Source: a virus
Strand: one strand, 5' to 3'
Virus record (IMG/VR): IMGVR_UViG_3300001533_000263
Coordinates: 1 to 40,200 of that record
Length of the DNA stretch: 40,200 nucleotides
The notes under the pieces were generated by a model. It was not told where the DNA came from, did no database searches, and saw nothing but the letters and a program-made list of their open reading frames with translations. A program made the translations under genes and the position numbers. Each line of letters starts with the position of its first letter. The first letter of the stretch is position 1. Positions 22,263-30,986 of this stretch are shown here, piece by piece.

Positions 22263-23844
22263 CCTCGTATTCCTCCTTAAAGGTTATAATGTTTATCCCA
22301 TATAATTTTATATCTTCATCATTAGCGTTTGAATCTTCTATTTTTACTTGTATTTGTCTAAAAGAACCCAAACCGTCTAAATGAAACTTCTTTCTCATTA
22401 AATAGTTATCGGACAACTGAAAAGATAAATCTACAGGTAAAGTAGGTGCATCACCTGTTTCTAAGTCCATTGTTCCTAACGTAGAATAAGCCCCACCGTC
22501 TACTGCTACCTTAATTGTTAAAGAATAATCTCCACCTGTTGAAAAGGCTTCTATTTCTATTTCACCACCGCATTTCTTTTCTAAAGGTTGTTTAAAGTCC
22601 TCTTGTCTGCCTTCACATACCGTAGATTTGGCTGTCCCGTCTGTAGTTGTTGTTCCTTCGTCTGTATATCCATACCAGCCTCTATAAACCTTACCGTCTC
22701 CGTGTAAACCGTAATACATTCTTTGTTCACCGCTTATTGTATGGTTACTCATAGAACGAGGAGACCAGCCGTCCATCTTTACAAAAGCGTTAAAAGTAGG
22801 ATAAAATATCCAAGTCTCAAATGCTGATGATGATGTAGGAACTACAATAAATACTTTATTATCAAAATAATGAACTATAATCCGTGAGGCATAAGCCCAG
22901 TCTATACTTTCAAGCTCTCTTTTAAGGTGATAACTTAAAGGATAAGTTGTGCCTGACTGTATATCATCTGTTACGGTCCTTCTTAATTCTCTTAACCCGT
23001 CTTGTGCAAAATAGTAAATATTATCACCGGCTACACACCACGCCCTTTTACCTACTACTCCGTGAGAAGATACTATCGGTTCTGGTCTGTCTGTTGCTGC
23101 AGGAGTAGCTGAAGGGAACAAATTCCAAATAGCCTGTTTTCCCATTATTATCATACCCTTATCACGGGTAGCTACTATCCCCCTTTCTTCTCCTACCGGA
23201 ATACGGAATACATTACTTGTAGTATCAAAAGAAGTTGAATAATCACTATCGTAAGCATCGGAAAAATATAATAAATCGTCTTTAAGAACCCAAAACCTGT
23301 TACCATACCAAGCACCTACTGTTGAAGCAGGTGGTGAATCCGAACCTGTGCCTGATGTATTTCCTAAATCCTGTGTAGCCCAACTGTCTGAACTGTCTTT
23401 ATGAACTCTCCACCAATTATTACCGCCTACATTTATAAACGCTACATCGTCAGGAGTTAAACCACTTTCTTTTGCCTGAACGAACCCTATATCAGTCTGT
23501 GAAGCTGTAAAATCTCCTTTAACTTCTGAATGGTTTCCCTCGCTTGTAATATCGTTTAAATTATCATCTTCAAAAGCTAATAATACGTCTGTATAACCTT
23601 GTCGTTTATAGTCGTGTAAACCTACTACACTTTCATCACCCATATCATCAGAAATCATTACAGAACCTTTGGCTTTAGTTAATTGAGCCGGAGTTGATAA
23701 ATCCCAGTTGGTTAAATCTTCTCCCTGATTTTCTGCTAATCTATTAGGATGAACCCTTGAGTTCATTCCACCAGAGAAATCCCGTCTGGTTACAAATAAT
23801 CTGGGGTCGTCTGGTATAGGTTTTATTGAGTTAAATCTACTCAT
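22252..23844 (-). CDS. Beta-propeller-like tail/stabilisation protein, 530 aa
   Basis: The N-terminus RRDFSGGMNSRVHPNRLAENQGEDLTNWDLSTPAQLTKAKG is the classic opening of phage stabilisation/tail tubular B-type proteins (SGGxN... L..NQ...L.N). The body alternates strands with YGNRFWVLKDDLLYFSDAYD, KGMIIMGKQAIWNLFP and AGDNIYYFAQDGLRELRR, as in their propeller repeats. The C-terminus is a beta sandwich (LTIKVAVDGGAYSTLGTM). It probably closes the head-tail connector below the portal. Confidence 0.75.
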   Translation of the reverse strand: MSRFNSIKPIPDDPRLFVTRRDFSGGMNSRVHPNRLAENQGEDLTNWDLSTPAQLTKAKGSVMISDDMGDESVVGLHDYKRQGYTDVLLAFEDDNLNDITSEGNHSEVKGDFTASQTDIGFVQAKESGLTPDDVAFINVGGNNWWRVHKDSSDSWATQDLGNTSGTGSDSPPASTVGAWYGNRFWVLKDDLLYFSDAYDSDYSTSFDTTSNVFRIPVGEERGIVATRDKGMIIMGKQAIWNLFPSATPAATDRPEPIVSSHGVVGKRAWCVAGDNIYYFAQDGLRELRRTVTDDIQSGTTYPLSYHLKRELESIDWAYASRIIVHYFDNKVFIVVPTSSSAFETWIFYPTFNAFVKMDGWSPRSMSNHTISGEQRMYYGLHGDGKVYRGWYGYTDEGTTTTDGTAKSTVCEGRQEDFKQPLEKKCGGEIEIEAFSTGGDYSLTIKVAVDGGAYSTLGTMDLETGDAPTLPVDLSFQLSDNYLMRKKFHLDGLGSFRQIQVKIEDSNANDEDIKLYGINIITFKEEYEDET

Positions 23845-23854
23845 TTGTTTTCTC

Positions 23855-24700
23855 CTAAATATTCAAATAAGGATAATCGTTATCAACTATAACCCAAGTA
23901 GAAGGATAAAATATCGGTAAAGGACTGGTACTTCCAATGCTCAACCCTCTTTTCATACTCCAAGGGTTAGTTAATCCTGTTGTTGCTGTGTCGGTATAGG
24001 TATCTATATCTTTCATTTCAGAGGTTGTTTTGCCTGTTCCGCCATCTGATGAGTCTTGTCCTGAGGTTTCGGTGTCCCAAAAGGAGTCAGAAACTGTATA
24101 AGAATTATTAGCTACTAAACCACCGGCCTCCTCATTACCTTCAACACTTCCTGTTGAATAGCACTTAGAAATAGAACCTGTGTTTATACCAACTAAACCA
24201 CCTGCGTACCCCAAGCCAGCTGACAGAACTGAAGCCTTTGAGTAACAATTACTAATTGTCCCACTTCCATCATTAAGACCAACTAAACCACCGGCAACAT
24301 CATTACCTTTAACACTTCCTGTTGAATAGCACTTAGAAATAGAACCCTCAGACTCTCCAACTACTGCTCCAACGTAATAAAATCCAGTTATATCACATGA
24401 TAAAACACCTACATTTGAAATTTCTGAGCCCGAATCAGCATAACTAAACAACCCCACATAAATAGAATCTCTATCTATATATAAATCAGAAATAGTATGT
24501 CCATCGCCATCAAAAGTGCCTGAGAAGCCGTCAGAAGTATTCCCCAACGGTTCCCATCCCTCACCGCTATTAGCAGTAGACGAGGCATAGGTGTCATAGC
24601 CAGTAGAGTTTTGGTCTAAATCCGTTGTGAGGATATAGTCGCCTGCTAAGTTGTCTGCTATACCTGCTAAGTCTGCCCAGCTACTAATTTCTGTTGCCAT
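23855..24700 (-). CDS. GLUG-repeat tail/adhesion protein, 281 aa
   Basis: A start region of MATEISSWADLAGIADNLAGDYILTTDLD and GTFDGDGHTISDLYI is followed by four GLUG-type units. Examples are VGAVVGESEGSISKCYSTGSV, AGGLVGLNDGSGTISNCYSKASV, AGGLVGINTGSISKCYSTGSV and AGGLVANNSYTVSDSFWDTETSGQ. GLUG repeats form beta solenoids in IgA peptidase-like and other surface adhesins. In a phage, a receptor-binding or spike component is the likely role. Two of the units share identical ISKCYSTGSV stretches, indicating recent duplication. Confidence 0.8.
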   Translation of the reverse strand: MATEISSWADLAGIADNLAGDYILTTDLDQNSTGYDTYASSTANSGEGWEPLGNTSDGFSGTFDGDGHTISDLYIDRDSIYVGLFSYADSGSEISNVGVLSCDITGFYYVGAVVGESEGSISKCYSTGSVKGNDVAGGLVGLNDGSGTISNCYSKASVLSAGLGYAGGLVGINTGSISKCYSTGSVEGNEEAGGLVANNSYTVSDSFWDTETSGQDSSDGGTGKTTSEMKDIDTYTDTATTGLTNPWSMKRGLSIGSTSPLPIFYPSTWVIVDNDYPYLNI

Positions 24701-24702
24701 TT

Positions 24703-26208
24703 TTACTCCTTAATAATTACTCCTATACCGTCTCCGTAATATCCTACATCTTCAATGTATCTAAACTCAAGCATTCTCTTTTTGTTCAACTCTTTCCAAA
24801 ACTTCAATACCCCTAAGTGGAGTTTGTGGTTTGTGTGTATATCGTGTAATGCTACTATCTTGGCTAACGGAGAGTATAACTCATAATCTGTTTTAACCCC
24901 TTCGTAAGAGTGGTCTCCGTCTATAAATAATAAGTCTATCTTTCTGCCGTTTAGCCAGTTTTTAAGTTTGTTTAATGTTTCTTCTTTCTTGCTGTCTCCA
25001 TGTATAAAGTCATCACCCTTATATTTTCTTATATCAATTCCTTTATAATCAGCGTTAAACAACTCTTTGTAAAAATATCTCTGGTTTGCTTTTCTTAACC
25101 CTATCTCAACTACTACCGGTTTTTTTGGTAGCTTAGTCTTTAAAAAGTCTAAAAACATCTTGTATTCGTTATATCCTTGAGAAGGTTTGTGTTTCTCCCA
25201 CAGAATATCAAACTTGCTCTTTTCTAATAACTCACCAACTCTACTATCACAGGTCGCTTGGTTGTAATAACAATACTTCTCGCAATACCAGTATAAGAAG
25301 TTTCTTTGTTTCTCTTTGTCAAACCAAGTCAATTTAAGTGCGTCTTGTATCTCTGTTAGGTGTCTTAAATCATAAGTAACCCAATGATATTCCGGATAAC
25401 CCCAAGATATGATAGGTTTATCGTGCATCATCGCCTCAAACCCAGCACCGGAGTTAGCTAAGAATACACATCTTGCTTTCTCTAAGAAGTTATGTATATT
25501 ACCTCTACCTGTGTAAACAAAGACCTTATCGTCTATCTGGTCTAACTTTCTTGCTAATGCGGTTGAGAATTTAGTGTCTGTTGCGTCTTTACCGTCTGTG
25601 TAAGGGTGTAGTTTGACTACAATAGGTCTATTGCCTACTCTTACTAATTCTCTTATAACCGATTCTAACTTGTTCCAGTAGTTTCCGAAGTCGTATTCTG
25701 TTACTACCGAATCGCCACCGCATTGACCTATAACCAAGTAATAGTCGTCTTGTTTTATATCAATATCTTTAGTCTTAAAAGTAGCCCACTTTGAGGACTT
25801 ACTTTCTATCCAGTTTTTAACTTTTGTGTCAAAGAACTTATCGGTATTGTTACCCTCAAAATCAGGTTTATCGTAAGTAATACTTGAGTAAGGCCCGTAA
25901 CCTAAAGGGTCTAAAGTAGTGTGCCTTGCTGTCGGCACTGTCGGTTTCATAAACAATACCTTCTTAGCAGGCACTATATTGCCGATTAACTTAGTCTTGT
26001 CAGTATGATTATAAATCGCTAAGTCTATATCGTTTCTGTCTTTTTTAGGGTTATACACCCTTGATTGTAAACCTCTGCACCTGAAATGTTTATGCCTTAA
26101 TACCTCATACCCTCGTTTTCTTAAAGAATCAGCTAACCAGAGTGTTTGTTCCCGCCAGCCCTCTTTCATATCTGCAAATCTGTAATTCCAGAACAATACT
26201 TTCTTCAA
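24703..26208 (-). CDS. Glycosyltransferase-methyltransferase fusion, 501 aa
   Basis: Residues 1-330 look like a capsule-type glycosyltransferase of GT-B fold: KVLFWNYRFADMKEGWREQTLWLADSLRKRGYEVL, then VKLHPYTDGKDATDTK and ARCVFLANSGAGFEAMMHDKPIISWGYPEYHWV. The KpsC/KpsS-like signature is HP...NSGxGFEAM...G. Residues about 345-501 are a class I SAM methyltransferase of the Methyltransf_24 type (VVVEIGLRKANQ..., KIDLLFIDGDHSYEGVKTDYELYSPL...ALHDIH). Both act on sugars in known relatives. It closes the sugar cassette and overlaps the connector gene by 4 bases. Confidence 0.72.
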   Translation of the reverse strand: MKKVLFWNYRFADMKEGWREQTLWLADSLRKRGYEVLRHKHFRCRGLQSRVYNPKKDRNDIDLAIYNHTDKTKLIGNIVPAKKVLFMKPTVPTARHTTLDPLGYGPYSSITYDKPDFEGNNTDKFFDTKVKNWIESKSSKWATFKTKDIDIKQDDYYLVIGQCGGDSVVTEYDFGNYWNKLESVIRELVRVGNRPIVVKLHPYTDGKDATDTKFSTALARKLDQIDDKVFVYTGRGNIHNFLEKARCVFLANSGAGFEAMMHDKPIISWGYPEYHWVTYDLRHLTEIQDALKLTWFDKEKQRNFLYWYCEKYCYYNQATCDSRVGELLEKSKFDILWEKHKPSQGYNEYKMFLDFLKTKLPKKPVVVEIGLRKANQRYFYKELFNADYKGIDIRKYKGDDFIHGDSKKEETLNKLKNWLNGRKIDLLFIDGDHSYEGVKTDYELYSPLAKIVALHDIHTNHKLHLGVLKFWKELNKKRMLEFRYIEDVGYYGDGIGVIIKE

Positions 26209-26912
26209 ATTGTATCGTAACTCCTGTTACCCATAAATCTTTCTATTTTACTGATTCTGTAATTAGCTAATTTCCTTTGATAAGTTTGGTTAATCTTTAC
26301 ATATTCTTGTTTAATGAGTTTCCTTAACTCTGCCTCTGCCCTGTTTAACCACCAACTTGCTTTTTCATATTGTTTCTTGTAAGCAAATCCCTGACCTGTT
26401 GCATAAAATTCTAAATAAGTTGATATTGTAACGATAGACGGTGTATCACTATCATCACTTAAATCTGATACTTCTTTTTGATAAGGCATAGCGTAAGTTT
26501 CAGCTGTGTCCGGTGGCGGGTCTAACTTAATACTTCCCGCCTCAGGTAAAATTACATACCTCAAGGGGTTGCCTGAATCAAGTGAATCGTCAGAATAATC
26601 AGTAGCTCTGTTTTTCCACCAGTCTTTAATCTTGAATCTGTCTAACATGTGTCCGTTAGCTATGTCTGCTACAAATAACTCTTTACCAAAGTCTGTAATA
26701 CCTAAATCAGAAGAAAAAGAATATTCTGCTTGGTCAGCTACACTTTCAAAGGTGAAATCGTCATCTATTAAGTCAGCCCAATATGCTCTACGCCAGGCAT
26801 CTTGGTAAGCATCATTAACCCATACGCCGATAAGCGTATCTGTATCGTTAGATGTATCACAAATCATATTGCCTACGTTCGTCTTTATTGTGCTAAAAGT
26901 TTTACCTGTCAT
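26205..26912 (-). CDS. Head-tail adaptor/connector-type protein, 235 aa
   Basis: MTGKTFSTIKTNVGNMICDTSNDTDTLIGVWVNDAYQDAWRRAYWADLIDDDFTF resembles the helical start of gp6/gp4-like adaptor proteins (NxAYxxxxRR...W). The C-terminus is a helical region (GFAYKKQYEKASWWLNRAEAELRKLIKQEYVK) typical of connector subunits. It sits with another structural gene inside the sugar cassette. Role inferred from pattern and position. Confidence 0.6.
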   Translation of the reverse strand: MTGKTFSTIKTNVGNMICDTSNDTDTLIGVWVNDAYQDAWRRAYWADLIDDDFTFESVADQAEYSFSSDLGITDFGKELFVADIANGHMLDRFKIKDWWKNRATDYSDDSLDSGNPLRYVILPEAGSIKLDPPPDTAETYAMPYQKEVSDLSDDSDTPSIVTISTYLEFYATGQGFAYKKQYEKASWWLNRAEAELRKLIKQEYVKINQTYQRKLANYRISKIERFMGNRSYDTI

Positions 26913-26922
26913 TATTTACCCC

Positions 26923-27348
26923 TTATGCCATTTTAATATTAGTCCAAGTCCATTGAAAAGGTTTGCCCGGATACTCAAAGGTTATTGTAGATAAGTTGTC
27001 ATTACCTGTTCCGTCTGCGTCTGTGAATGTAGCTGTAACTACTTTAACCTCAACTGAAGTAGTATTGTCTTCTCTTACCCATAATGAACCAGCGTCTGCC
27101 TTTGCTGTTCCGTCTTCAAACACACCTAATTCAATGAATTTGGGGTCTGCTTCAATGGTTAATTTTCTCCCGTTTGCAAGTTCAATCGTTCCGCCTGTTC
27201 TGCCTATGTATTTTCCTGTTGTGCCTAAATCTTCTAAATATAATTTAAAAGATTCTGATGTCCCACTTATCGTTGTTGTCTGTCCGTCAATACATACCCA
27301 AGGTGAATTTGCTGTGTCTATTGTGAAAGTTCTCAATGCGTCTCCCAT
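26923..27348 (-). CDS. Beta-rich virion protein, 141 aa
   Basis: MGDALRTFTIDTANSPWVCIDGQTTTISG... GRKLTIEADPKFIELGVFEDGTAKADAGSLWVRED... TWTNIKMA. All-beta and polar, with the composition of a head decoration or tail-completion protein. No family assigned. An AGGAGG-type SD precedes the ATG at 27348. Confidence 0.5.
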   Translation of the reverse strand: MGDALRTFTIDTANSPWVCIDGQTTTISGTSESFKLYLEDLGTTGKYIGRTGGTIELANGRKLTIEADPKFIELGVFEDGTAKADAGSLWVREDNTTSVEVKVVTATFTDADGTGNDNLSTITFEYPGKPFQWTWTNIKMA

Positions 27349-27363
27349 TTTTTCCTCCTGTCT

Positions 27364-28113
27364 TTACTGAATTAACTTTTGTGCTATTAGGTGTATATCT
27401 GAATGCCCCATAAACCTTACTGATGAGTTATCCCTTGACATAATCACCTTAAACCCTACCTTCTCTACTTCTCTAACTAATGCCCTTTTTGAAAATAAAA
27501 TGTTATTATCGTCTTTCTGCCAATGTGCCCAATTAGCTACACCTTGTCTAAATATTGTATCAATATTAGGTGTAGATAAATATAAGACCCCTGTTGGTGC
27601 GAGAAGGTCATATATCTTACGAAGATAACCTAAGGGGTCGTATTGTCTTTCTAATGAATACTGAACCCATATTAAATCAAATAACCTTTTTTCTTCCTTT
27701 AGTTCTTCTTTTATCTCGTTATCTTGTATAGAGGGCGTAAAAGGATATAAAAAGATATCTCCTTTATATAAATTGTCTTTACCTTCTCCCTCTTTATCTA
27801 TACCCCAAACTAACCAACCTCTTTTTTCTAGTTCTTTTAAGGTTTCCGGAGAACGGGTATATCCTACTTGTAATACCTGTCTGCCGTAAGTAAGTTCTTC
27901 TATCAACGGTGCATATATCTTAACTCCGTGTCTTTGGTTGTTTTCTGTATCCTCTAAGTCTTCCTCTTTATGGTTAGGGTTAAACTCTTTTTGAAATATA
28001 ATCCCGCAAGGACATTGATACCATAAAGATTCTCCTCCTTTATGTTCTTTAATGTTGTAAACATAATTAGTTCCCCTTTTACAAATAGGACATTCTTTAG
28101 GTTCTATTGTCAT
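27364..28113 (-). CDS. Zinc-ribbon class I methyltransferase, 249 aa
   Basis: The N-terminal CPICKRGTNYVYNIKEHKGGESLWYQCPCGIIFQ is a CxxC/CxC zinc ribbon as in C-methyltransferases of sugar metabolism. A Rossmann SAM domain follows: QVLQVGYTRSPETLKELEKRGWLVWGIDKEGEG, then LFDLIWVQYSLERQYDPLGYLRKIYDLLAPTGVLYLSTPN. Motif I is altered (VGYTRS rather than xGxGxG), so activity is uncertain. It overlaps the GT9-like gene by 17 bases. Likely target is a sugar or glycan. Confidence 0.7.
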   Translation of the reverse strand: MTIEPKECPICKRGTNYVYNIKEHKGGESLWYQCPCGIIFQKEFNPNHKEEDLEDTENNQRHGVKIYAPLIEELTYGRQVLQVGYTRSPETLKELEKRGWLVWGIDKEGEGKDNLYKGDIFLYPFTPSIQDNEIKEELKEEKRLFDLIWVQYSLERQYDPLGYLRKIYDLLAPTGVLYLSTPNIDTIFRQGVANWAHWQKDDNNILFSKRALVREVEKVGFKVIMSRDNSSVRFMGHSDIHLIAQKLIQ

Positions 28114-29068
28114 TTTTAGCCTTTAATATTCTTTGGTATAAAGTTTCAGGTTTTATATCATACATACACCAGGAAGCACCTGTTACAAACTCGCAAGGAC
28201 ATTGAATTGTATGGTCGTAAATTAACCTAAAACAAGGAGAACAACTGCATCCGCTTTGTATTGAATAATCGTTCTTAAAATGTTTAGTTATGTTCTCAAT
28301 AGAAGTGTTTCCTAACAACCCTATCTTAGGTGTGTTAGTAGCACCTGAAGCGTGCAATATCCCCGTATCAGGCGAAACAACTAAATCTACTACCGAAGTT
28401 AATGCCATACTTACTTTCATGGGTATCTCACCGGCTAATTCTGTAAAATTCTTTTCCGGTAAAGATATAGTCTCTAACAGTTTACACTTTTCATCACCTA
28501 CGGTAATTATGTTTATGTTCGGTATTTTTTGTATCAAAGAACCCATTACATATTCAGTCCAGGGATAAGCCTTGTTATGTCCTGAACCTGATAAACACCA
28601 TAATAAGTTGTAGTTATCTTTTAAATATCCTTTAGCTTTTTCTATCTCACCATTGTTATATTCAATAACCGGATTATAATCATCAAACTTCAGATCTGAT
28701 ATTCTTTCAGTTTCTTCATAATAGTTCTTGTTACATTTAACCCTTCTTTCCTCTTTAGAATAAACGTATAAAGGTTGTGAAGGATGTAAAGCAAGATTAG
28801 TTTCTATGGATGATGTGAAATTCTTGAAATAATCAGGCTTAATCTCTTCTTTTAACTTCTCCCATTGTCTCGGTAAACCGTCAATAGGTGTATCTTCCTT
28901 GTGCATTATAAATTCATCTACAAAAGATGTGTTATCATAAACCTCTCTACCCCTGCTGTTTGTGTTAAATATTACATAATATCCTTCCTTTTTTAACTGT
29001 TTAAAAACAGGTGAAAGTATAATGGAATCTCCATAAGCTCCATATCTGATAATTAAGGCTTTCTTCAA
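28097..29068 (-). CDS. GT9-like (heptosyltransferase family) glycosyltransferase, 323 aa
   Basis: KKALIIRYGAYGDSIILSPVFKQLKKEG is the GT9 N-terminal signature (R-x-G-x-x-G-D). VDLVVSPDTGILHASGATNTPKIGLLG is the conserved DTG-x-x-H-(A/L) donor-binding motif. A unique Cys cluster (SGCSCSPCF...CPCEF) near the C-terminus replaces the usual end. Family members add heptose or related sugars to lipopolysaccharide cores. The start is TTG at 29068, overlapping the previous stop (TTGA). Confidence 0.78.
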   Translation of the reverse strand: MKKALIIRYGAYGDSIILSPVFKQLKKEGYYVIFNTNSRGREVYDNTSFVDEFIMHKEDTPIDGLPRQWEKLKEEIKPDYFKNFTSSIETNLALHPSQPLYVYSKEERRVKCNKNYYEETERISDLKFDDYNPVIEYNNGEIEKAKGYLKDNYNLLWCLSGSGHNKAYPWTEYVMGSLIQKIPNINIITVGDEKCKLLETISLPEKNFTELAGEIPMKVSMALTSVVDLVVSPDTGILHASGATNTPKIGLLGNTSIENITKHFKNDYSIQSGCSCSPCFRLIYDHTIQCPCEFVTGASWCMYDIKPETLYQRILKAKNDNRT

Positions 29069-29229
29069 ATATCTATCCCCACTGATTTGTTACCGTCTAA
29101 CCTTATTGTGTAAATCTCTAAACATTCAGGACATCGTTTGTAAAGTGTTTCAGTTGTAGGGTCTGAATAGTAATGTTGTAAATTACTTTTACATAACAAA
29201 CAAACGTCTGTGTCTTTATAAAGTTTCAT
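29065..29229 (-). CDS. Small zinc-ribbon protein, 54 aa
   Basis: ATG at 29229 reads MKLYKDTDVCLLCKSNLQHYYSDPTTETLYKRCPECLEIYTIRLDG. Two CxxC knuckles about 20 residues apart make a zinc ribbon. It overlaps both neighbours by 4-5 bases. It is one of several small Zn proteins embedded between the glycosyltransferases of this cassette. Unassigned. Confidence 0.6.
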   Translation of the reverse strand: MKLYKDTDVCLLCKSNLQHYYSDPTTETLYKRCPECLEIYTIRLDGNKSVGIDI

Positions 29230-29474
29230 ATTATATGCCAATGTAAGTGGTCTTTTACTTTCCTTTGGTTAAACCTAATCTTAACTTTACCAAACTTGCT
29301 ATACACAATTTGTAGTATAAATAAAACATCACTTAACTTTACGTTCATTTCGTGATGGTTATAAACTATCATCGGTTTACCGCAAGTCTTACAATCGGCT
29401 ATCCACCAGTCTTTTTCGTCAAGATACCATTTAGTTAATTTCTTTCTTTCGCAAAGTTCGCACTTATTGCTCAT
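29226..29474 (-). CDS. Zn-ribbon protein with C-terminal HxHxH-like end, 82 aa
   Basis: CELCERKKLTKWYLDEKDWWIADCKTCGKPMIVYNHHE gives a CxxC...CxxC ribbon with conserved aromatic residues. The C-terminus is KDHLHWHII, a His-x-His-like motif. The overall pattern recurs in metagenomic phage and bacterial proteins of unknown function, sometimes next to sugar genes. It is translationally coupled to the HIHYR gene (4-base overlap). Confidence 0.55.
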   Translation of the reverse strand: MSNKCELCERKKLTKWYLDEKDWWIADCKTCGKPMIVYNHHEMNVKLSDVLFILQIVYSKFGKVKIRFNQRKVKDHLHWHII

Positions 29475-29875
29475 ATCTTTTTTAAGGTATCTACCATTTG
29501 ATTATATTCGTCTTTGGTTAAATGTAGTCTTATATCCCTGTAATGTATATGGACTGAATCATCGTGTTCGTGTTCTACTCTGAATCTGTTAGTAAAATAA
29601 TCAGAATCTTTTTTCATATCATCTTTAAACCCCATCTGTATAGGAATAAAGTTTTTACCTTCTTCATAATTCTTTTTCTCCATAATATCTAAACTTGTTT
29701 TATACATACTGAACACTTTTCTGCAAAACTCGTCCCACTCTTTTCTACTAAACTCCAGTCTTATGTTTCTATAATGAATATGTAAGTTCTCGCAAACATC
29801 TCCCCATAATCCTCTGTGATAATATTGTCTTTTAGGTAACTCTGTTTCACCTATTACTTTTTTTACATTACCCAT
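29471..29875 (-). CDS. Protein with duplicated HIHYRxIRL motif, 134 aa
   Basis: Two copies of a short unit, ENLHIHYRNIRLEFSRKEWDEF (about residue 30) and DSVHIHYRDIRLHLTKDEYNQM (near the C-terminus), show an internal duplication. Each is a strand with HxHYR followed by a helix. Similar single units appear in proteins beside glycosyltransferase/ParB-like genes in phages. Histidines and arginine may bind an anionic ligand; function unknown. Confidence 0.55.
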   Translation of the reverse strand: MGNVKKVIGETELPKRQYYHRGLWGDVCENLHIHYRNIRLEFSRKEWDEFCRKVFSMYKTSLDIMEKKNYEEGKNFIPIQMGFKDDMKKDSDYFTNRFRVEHEHDDSVHIHYRDIRLHLTKDEYNQMVDTLKKI

Positions 29876-30986
29876 CTATAACCCAGTCCTCCCCGTGCTG
29901 ACAACCACCCCTACTATGTATCTCAATAGGTATTGTCTTATATCCTAATTCTTTAAAAGCTACATATCGTTTAAACCCATCTAATCTTTTGCCATAAGAA
30001 GTTACAGCTATTGGTCTTATTCTCTTGCCTTTTTTAATCAGTTCCTTAACCTTTTCAGCACCTTCCCGGTGTTCTTTGTCTATGTTCTCTATGTCGTGTC
30101 CTGCGTCATTAGGATTTATTAAGTCAATAGGTATTTCTGTTTTGCCCTTTTCTATTAGTTTCTTAAACATCTTTTCTTTTTTAGTAGGGTTTGACGCAAT
30201 AACCATAAACTCTTTTGCAAGATAGCTTGGTTCGTGTTTACTCATTTTAACTATAAACCCCAGCTTCTTTAACTCCTCAGTAAAACTTAACAAATCCCAG
30301 ATAATATGGTGGTGATGTAACATCCACATACCAAACTCTAAGGGGTTATTAAAATTTATAAAGAACGGGTCAGGCATAAACACAACCAATAAACCGCCTT
30401 CTGTCAGATGTTCTTTTAGTTTACTTATTGTTTTTAAAGGATAATGTAAATGTTCTATAACGTGAGACGCCCATATAACATCATACTTTTTGAGTTTAGA
30501 TAAAACCTTAATATCCTCTATATCCCCATAAATCAGTTTATGACCGTTAGGGTTGAGGTTTTTGTTTATATCTACACTTGTTGTTTTCCAACCGAGATGT
30601 TCTCTAATCAAGTCCTCTAAAAGCAATCTTCCACAACCTATTTGAAGAAAAGACTTAATCTTGGGTTTTAAGTTGGTAAGTCCTCTTACTACCCTTTTAA
30701 ACCTGAGAGCTATATTGTTCTCCTGGGCTTTTTTAATCCTCTCGCTAATCTCTTCTCTTTTGTGTTTGTCTTGTTTGTTATTTTCCCAATCGGTGTACCA
30801 GATATTTTTACAGTTACAAAAAGAATATCCTTTGTTAGGATGAACTTTAACCTCTCCTGTATGATAATCATAAGTTGTTCCGTTGATATACATCGGGTGT
30901 CCCATACCGCAGAAAGGACAAGACATCAGCTTGTCTTTAGGGTAACTAAGGTCTATCTTCATTCTTCTACTTGTGAAATCTATCAT
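29868..30986 (-). CDS. Zn-ribbon / SAM methyltransferase / ParB-like fusion, 372 aa
   Basis: Domain 1 (about 20-65): MSCPFCGMGHPMYINGTTYDY...SFCNCKN, a zinc ribbon. Domain 2 (about 110-265): SFLQIGCGRLLLEDLIREHLGWKTTSVDINKNL ... YDVIWASHVIEHLHYPLKTISKLKEHLTEGGLLVVFMPDP, a class I methyltransferase with a recognisable motif I (QIGCG) and motif IV-like stretch. Domain 3 (about 280-372): PIDLINPNDAGHDI...RPIAVTSYGKRLDGFKRYVAFKELGYKTIPIEI, a ParB/sulfiredoxin-like fold. The combination is unusual. Start may be 30986 or 30962. Confidence 0.7.
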   Translation of the reverse strand: MIDFTSRRMKIDLSYPKDKLMSCPFCGMGHPMYINGTTYDYHTGEVKVHPNKGYSFCNCKNIWYTDWENNKQDKHKREEISERIKKAQENNIALRFKRVVRGLTNLKPKIKSFLQIGCGRLLLEDLIREHLGWKTTSVDINKNLNPNGHKLIYGDIEDIKVLSKLKKYDVIWASHVIEHLHYPLKTISKLKEHLTEGGLLVVFMPDPFFINFNNPLEFGMWMLHHHHIIWDLLSFTEELKKLGFIVKMSKHEPSYLAKEFMVIASNPTKKEKMFKKLIEKGKTEIPIDLINPNDAGHDIENIDKEHREGAEKVKELIKKGKRIRPIAVTSYGKRLDGFKRYVAFKELGYKTIPIEIHSRGGCQHGEDWVIDG

